DNA from: Paenibacillus dendritiformis
GTDB lineage: Bacteria > Bacillota > Bacilli > Paenibacillales > Paenibacillaceae
Direction of reading: 5' to 3'
Assembly: GCF_945605565.1 (NCBI RefSeq)
Contig: NZ_OX216966.1
Location: forward strand, 5,386,001 to 5,450,000
DNA: 64,000 bases
Position 1 is the first letter of the stretch. Each line of letters begins with the position of its first letter. Positions 63,429 through 64,000 of the stretch are shown here, piece after piece. The notes beneath the pieces are model-generated. The model saw only the letters and a list, made by a program, of their open reading frames with translations, did not search any database and was not told the DNA's origin. The translations under genes were made by a program, and so were the position numbers.

Positions 63429-63462
63429 GACGGCAGCCCGCTCCGAAGAGCGGACTGCCGTC
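63429..63462. other. Long hairpin downstream of the PhoP-type gene
   Basis: GACGGCAGcCCGCTC pairs with GAGCGGaCTGCCGTC with one mismatch, around a CGAA tetraloop. No T-run follows on either strand. It lies about 70 bases after the regulator stop. The 290 bp between 63238 and 63529 hold no gene. Confidence 0.6.
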
Positions 63463-63529
63463 ATTGTCTCATCCATATTCATCGCAAAAAAAAGAATCCA
63501 TCTCCCCATCGAAAATGGATTGTGCGGCC

Positions 63530-64000
63530 TTATTCGTCGGTGCGGTGCGCCTTCTTATGATGGACCAATTTGTAGCCGACGCCCCGAATCGAATCGATCT
63601 GGACGGAGCGCTGGTTCATCTCCAGCTTCTTGCGCAGCGAGCTGACATGGACATCGACTGTCCGCTGTCCGCCGATGTAGTCGAAGCCCCATACCGCGTT
63701 CATTAGGTCGTCGCGGGTAATGACCATCCCCGGGCGCTGGACGAGGTAGAGCAATACTTCGAATTCCTTCGGCCGCAGCGGGATCAGCTCATGATGCAGC
63801 GTCACTTCATACTTCTCCGGATAAATGCGCAGATCGCCGATCGCAATGACTTTGTCATCCGCTTCTTCCGTCTCGGCCGGCTCGTCGCTCGATGCGCGGC
63901 GCAGCACGGCGCCGACGCGCGCCAGCAGCTCAGCGACGCCGAACGGCTTCGTAATGTAGTCGTCCGCTCCGCACTTCAAGCCCTGCACGACTTCTTCCTC
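63530..64000 (-). CDS. phoP: OmpR/PhoB-family response regulator (PhoP type), N-terminus cut by window edge
   Basis: The last 156 codons of a response regulator; the start lies beyond the right edge. The end of the receiver domain shows GADDYITKPFGVAELLARVG with the conserved lysine-proline. The winged-helix output domain follows (LIPLRPKEFEVLLYLVQRPG, VITRDDLMNAVWGFDYIGGQ, RTVDVHVSSLRKKL, IDSIRGVGYKL). The location near pstSCAB-phoU and a Pho box makes PhoP the best guess, but ResD- or YycF-like regulators look similar in this part. Confidence 0.8.
   Translation of the reverse strand, partial: EEEVVQGLKCGADDYITKPFGVAELLARVGAVLRRASSDEPAETEEADDKVIAIGDLRIYPEKYEVTLHHELIPLRPKEFEVLLYLVQRPGMVITRDDLMNAVWGFDYIGGQRTVDVHVSSLRKKLEMNQRSVQIDSIRGVGYKLVHHKKAHRTDE

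Overview
The window is a piece of a chromosome from a Paenibacillus-like, spore-forming member of the Bacillales. The evidence is an alpha/beta small acid-soluble spore protein, a YtaF sporulation membrane protein, the block polA-mutM-ytaF-coaE-nrdR in the order known from Bacillus and its relatives, a coproporphyrin-branch heme cluster (hemE-hemH-hemY), the ytxG-ytxH pair, strong AAGGAGG-type ribosome binding sites and frequent TTG or GTG starts. Most genes are GC-rich. Two segments look clearly more AT-rich by eye: an IS110-family insertion sequence (about 24.84-26.35 kb) and a two-gene island (about 59.9-61.96 kb).

Layout. 0-4 kb: a truncated AraC regulator diverging from a GH2 beta-galactosidase. 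4.1-5.5 kb: a non-coding repeat locus (array A). 5.6-11.5 kb: a cold-shock protein, small proteins, an M3 oligopeptidase with two candidate starts, a LapA-like protein, an M42 aminopeptidase and a YhdH-type reductase. 11.5-21.9 kb, all minus strand: a membrane protein, an ABC-F ATPase, a TetR regulator, DUF92, FAH-fold and CapA proteins, and the heme genes. 22-24.6 kb: an MFS exporter and a secreted protein. 24.8-26.7 kb: an IS110 element lying in a second type of repeat. 26.9-36.4 kb: two tandem NSS transporters, two methyltransferases, an LTA-synthase-family protein, a BCCT transporter and small proteins. 36.5-39.7 kb: an M14 wall peptidase with LysM domains, racE and ytxG-ytxH. 39.9-40.9 kb: arrays B and C. 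40.9-46.6 kb: a SufR-like regulator, a HepT-like protein, a CuA protein, a holin, and an AraC/sugar kinase/GH4 cluster. 47-53.8 kb: tRNA-Ala and the nrdR to polA block. 53.9-55.0 kb: arrays D and E. 55-59.7 kb: pstSCAB-phoU with a Pho box. 59.9-62 kb: the AT-rich island with an Mga/AtxA-like regulator. 62-64 kb: a CBS-MCP fusion and a truncated PhoP-type response regulator.

The most unusual content is intergenic. Five repeat arrays (A-E; about 75 units) share one core, close to GGGGATATTGAGCATAAGG preceded by CCTG and about six bases. Between cores each array has its own filler sequence and its own nearly fixed period: 44 bp in A, 43-44 in B, 50 in C, 44-46 in D and 56-58 in E. At each of the three loci a left arm in minus orientation is followed by a right arm in plus orientation. 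Filler is conserved within an array but not between arrays, so they are not CRISPRs, and they lie between genes. I do not recognise them as a named element. A second repeat type (core CAGCAATTTC, about 50-60 bp apart) flanks the IS110 element. The leader of that element can fold into a closed structure resembling a bridge RNA, and it contains a 10-base match to the left flank.

Functional links: the Pst genes, the Pho box and the adjacent PhoP-type regulator form a phosphate-starvation module. hemE-hemH-hemY form the end of heme synthesis. The AraC regulator, BadF-type kinase and GH4 enzyme look like a cytosolic phospho-glycoside pathway without a local PTS.
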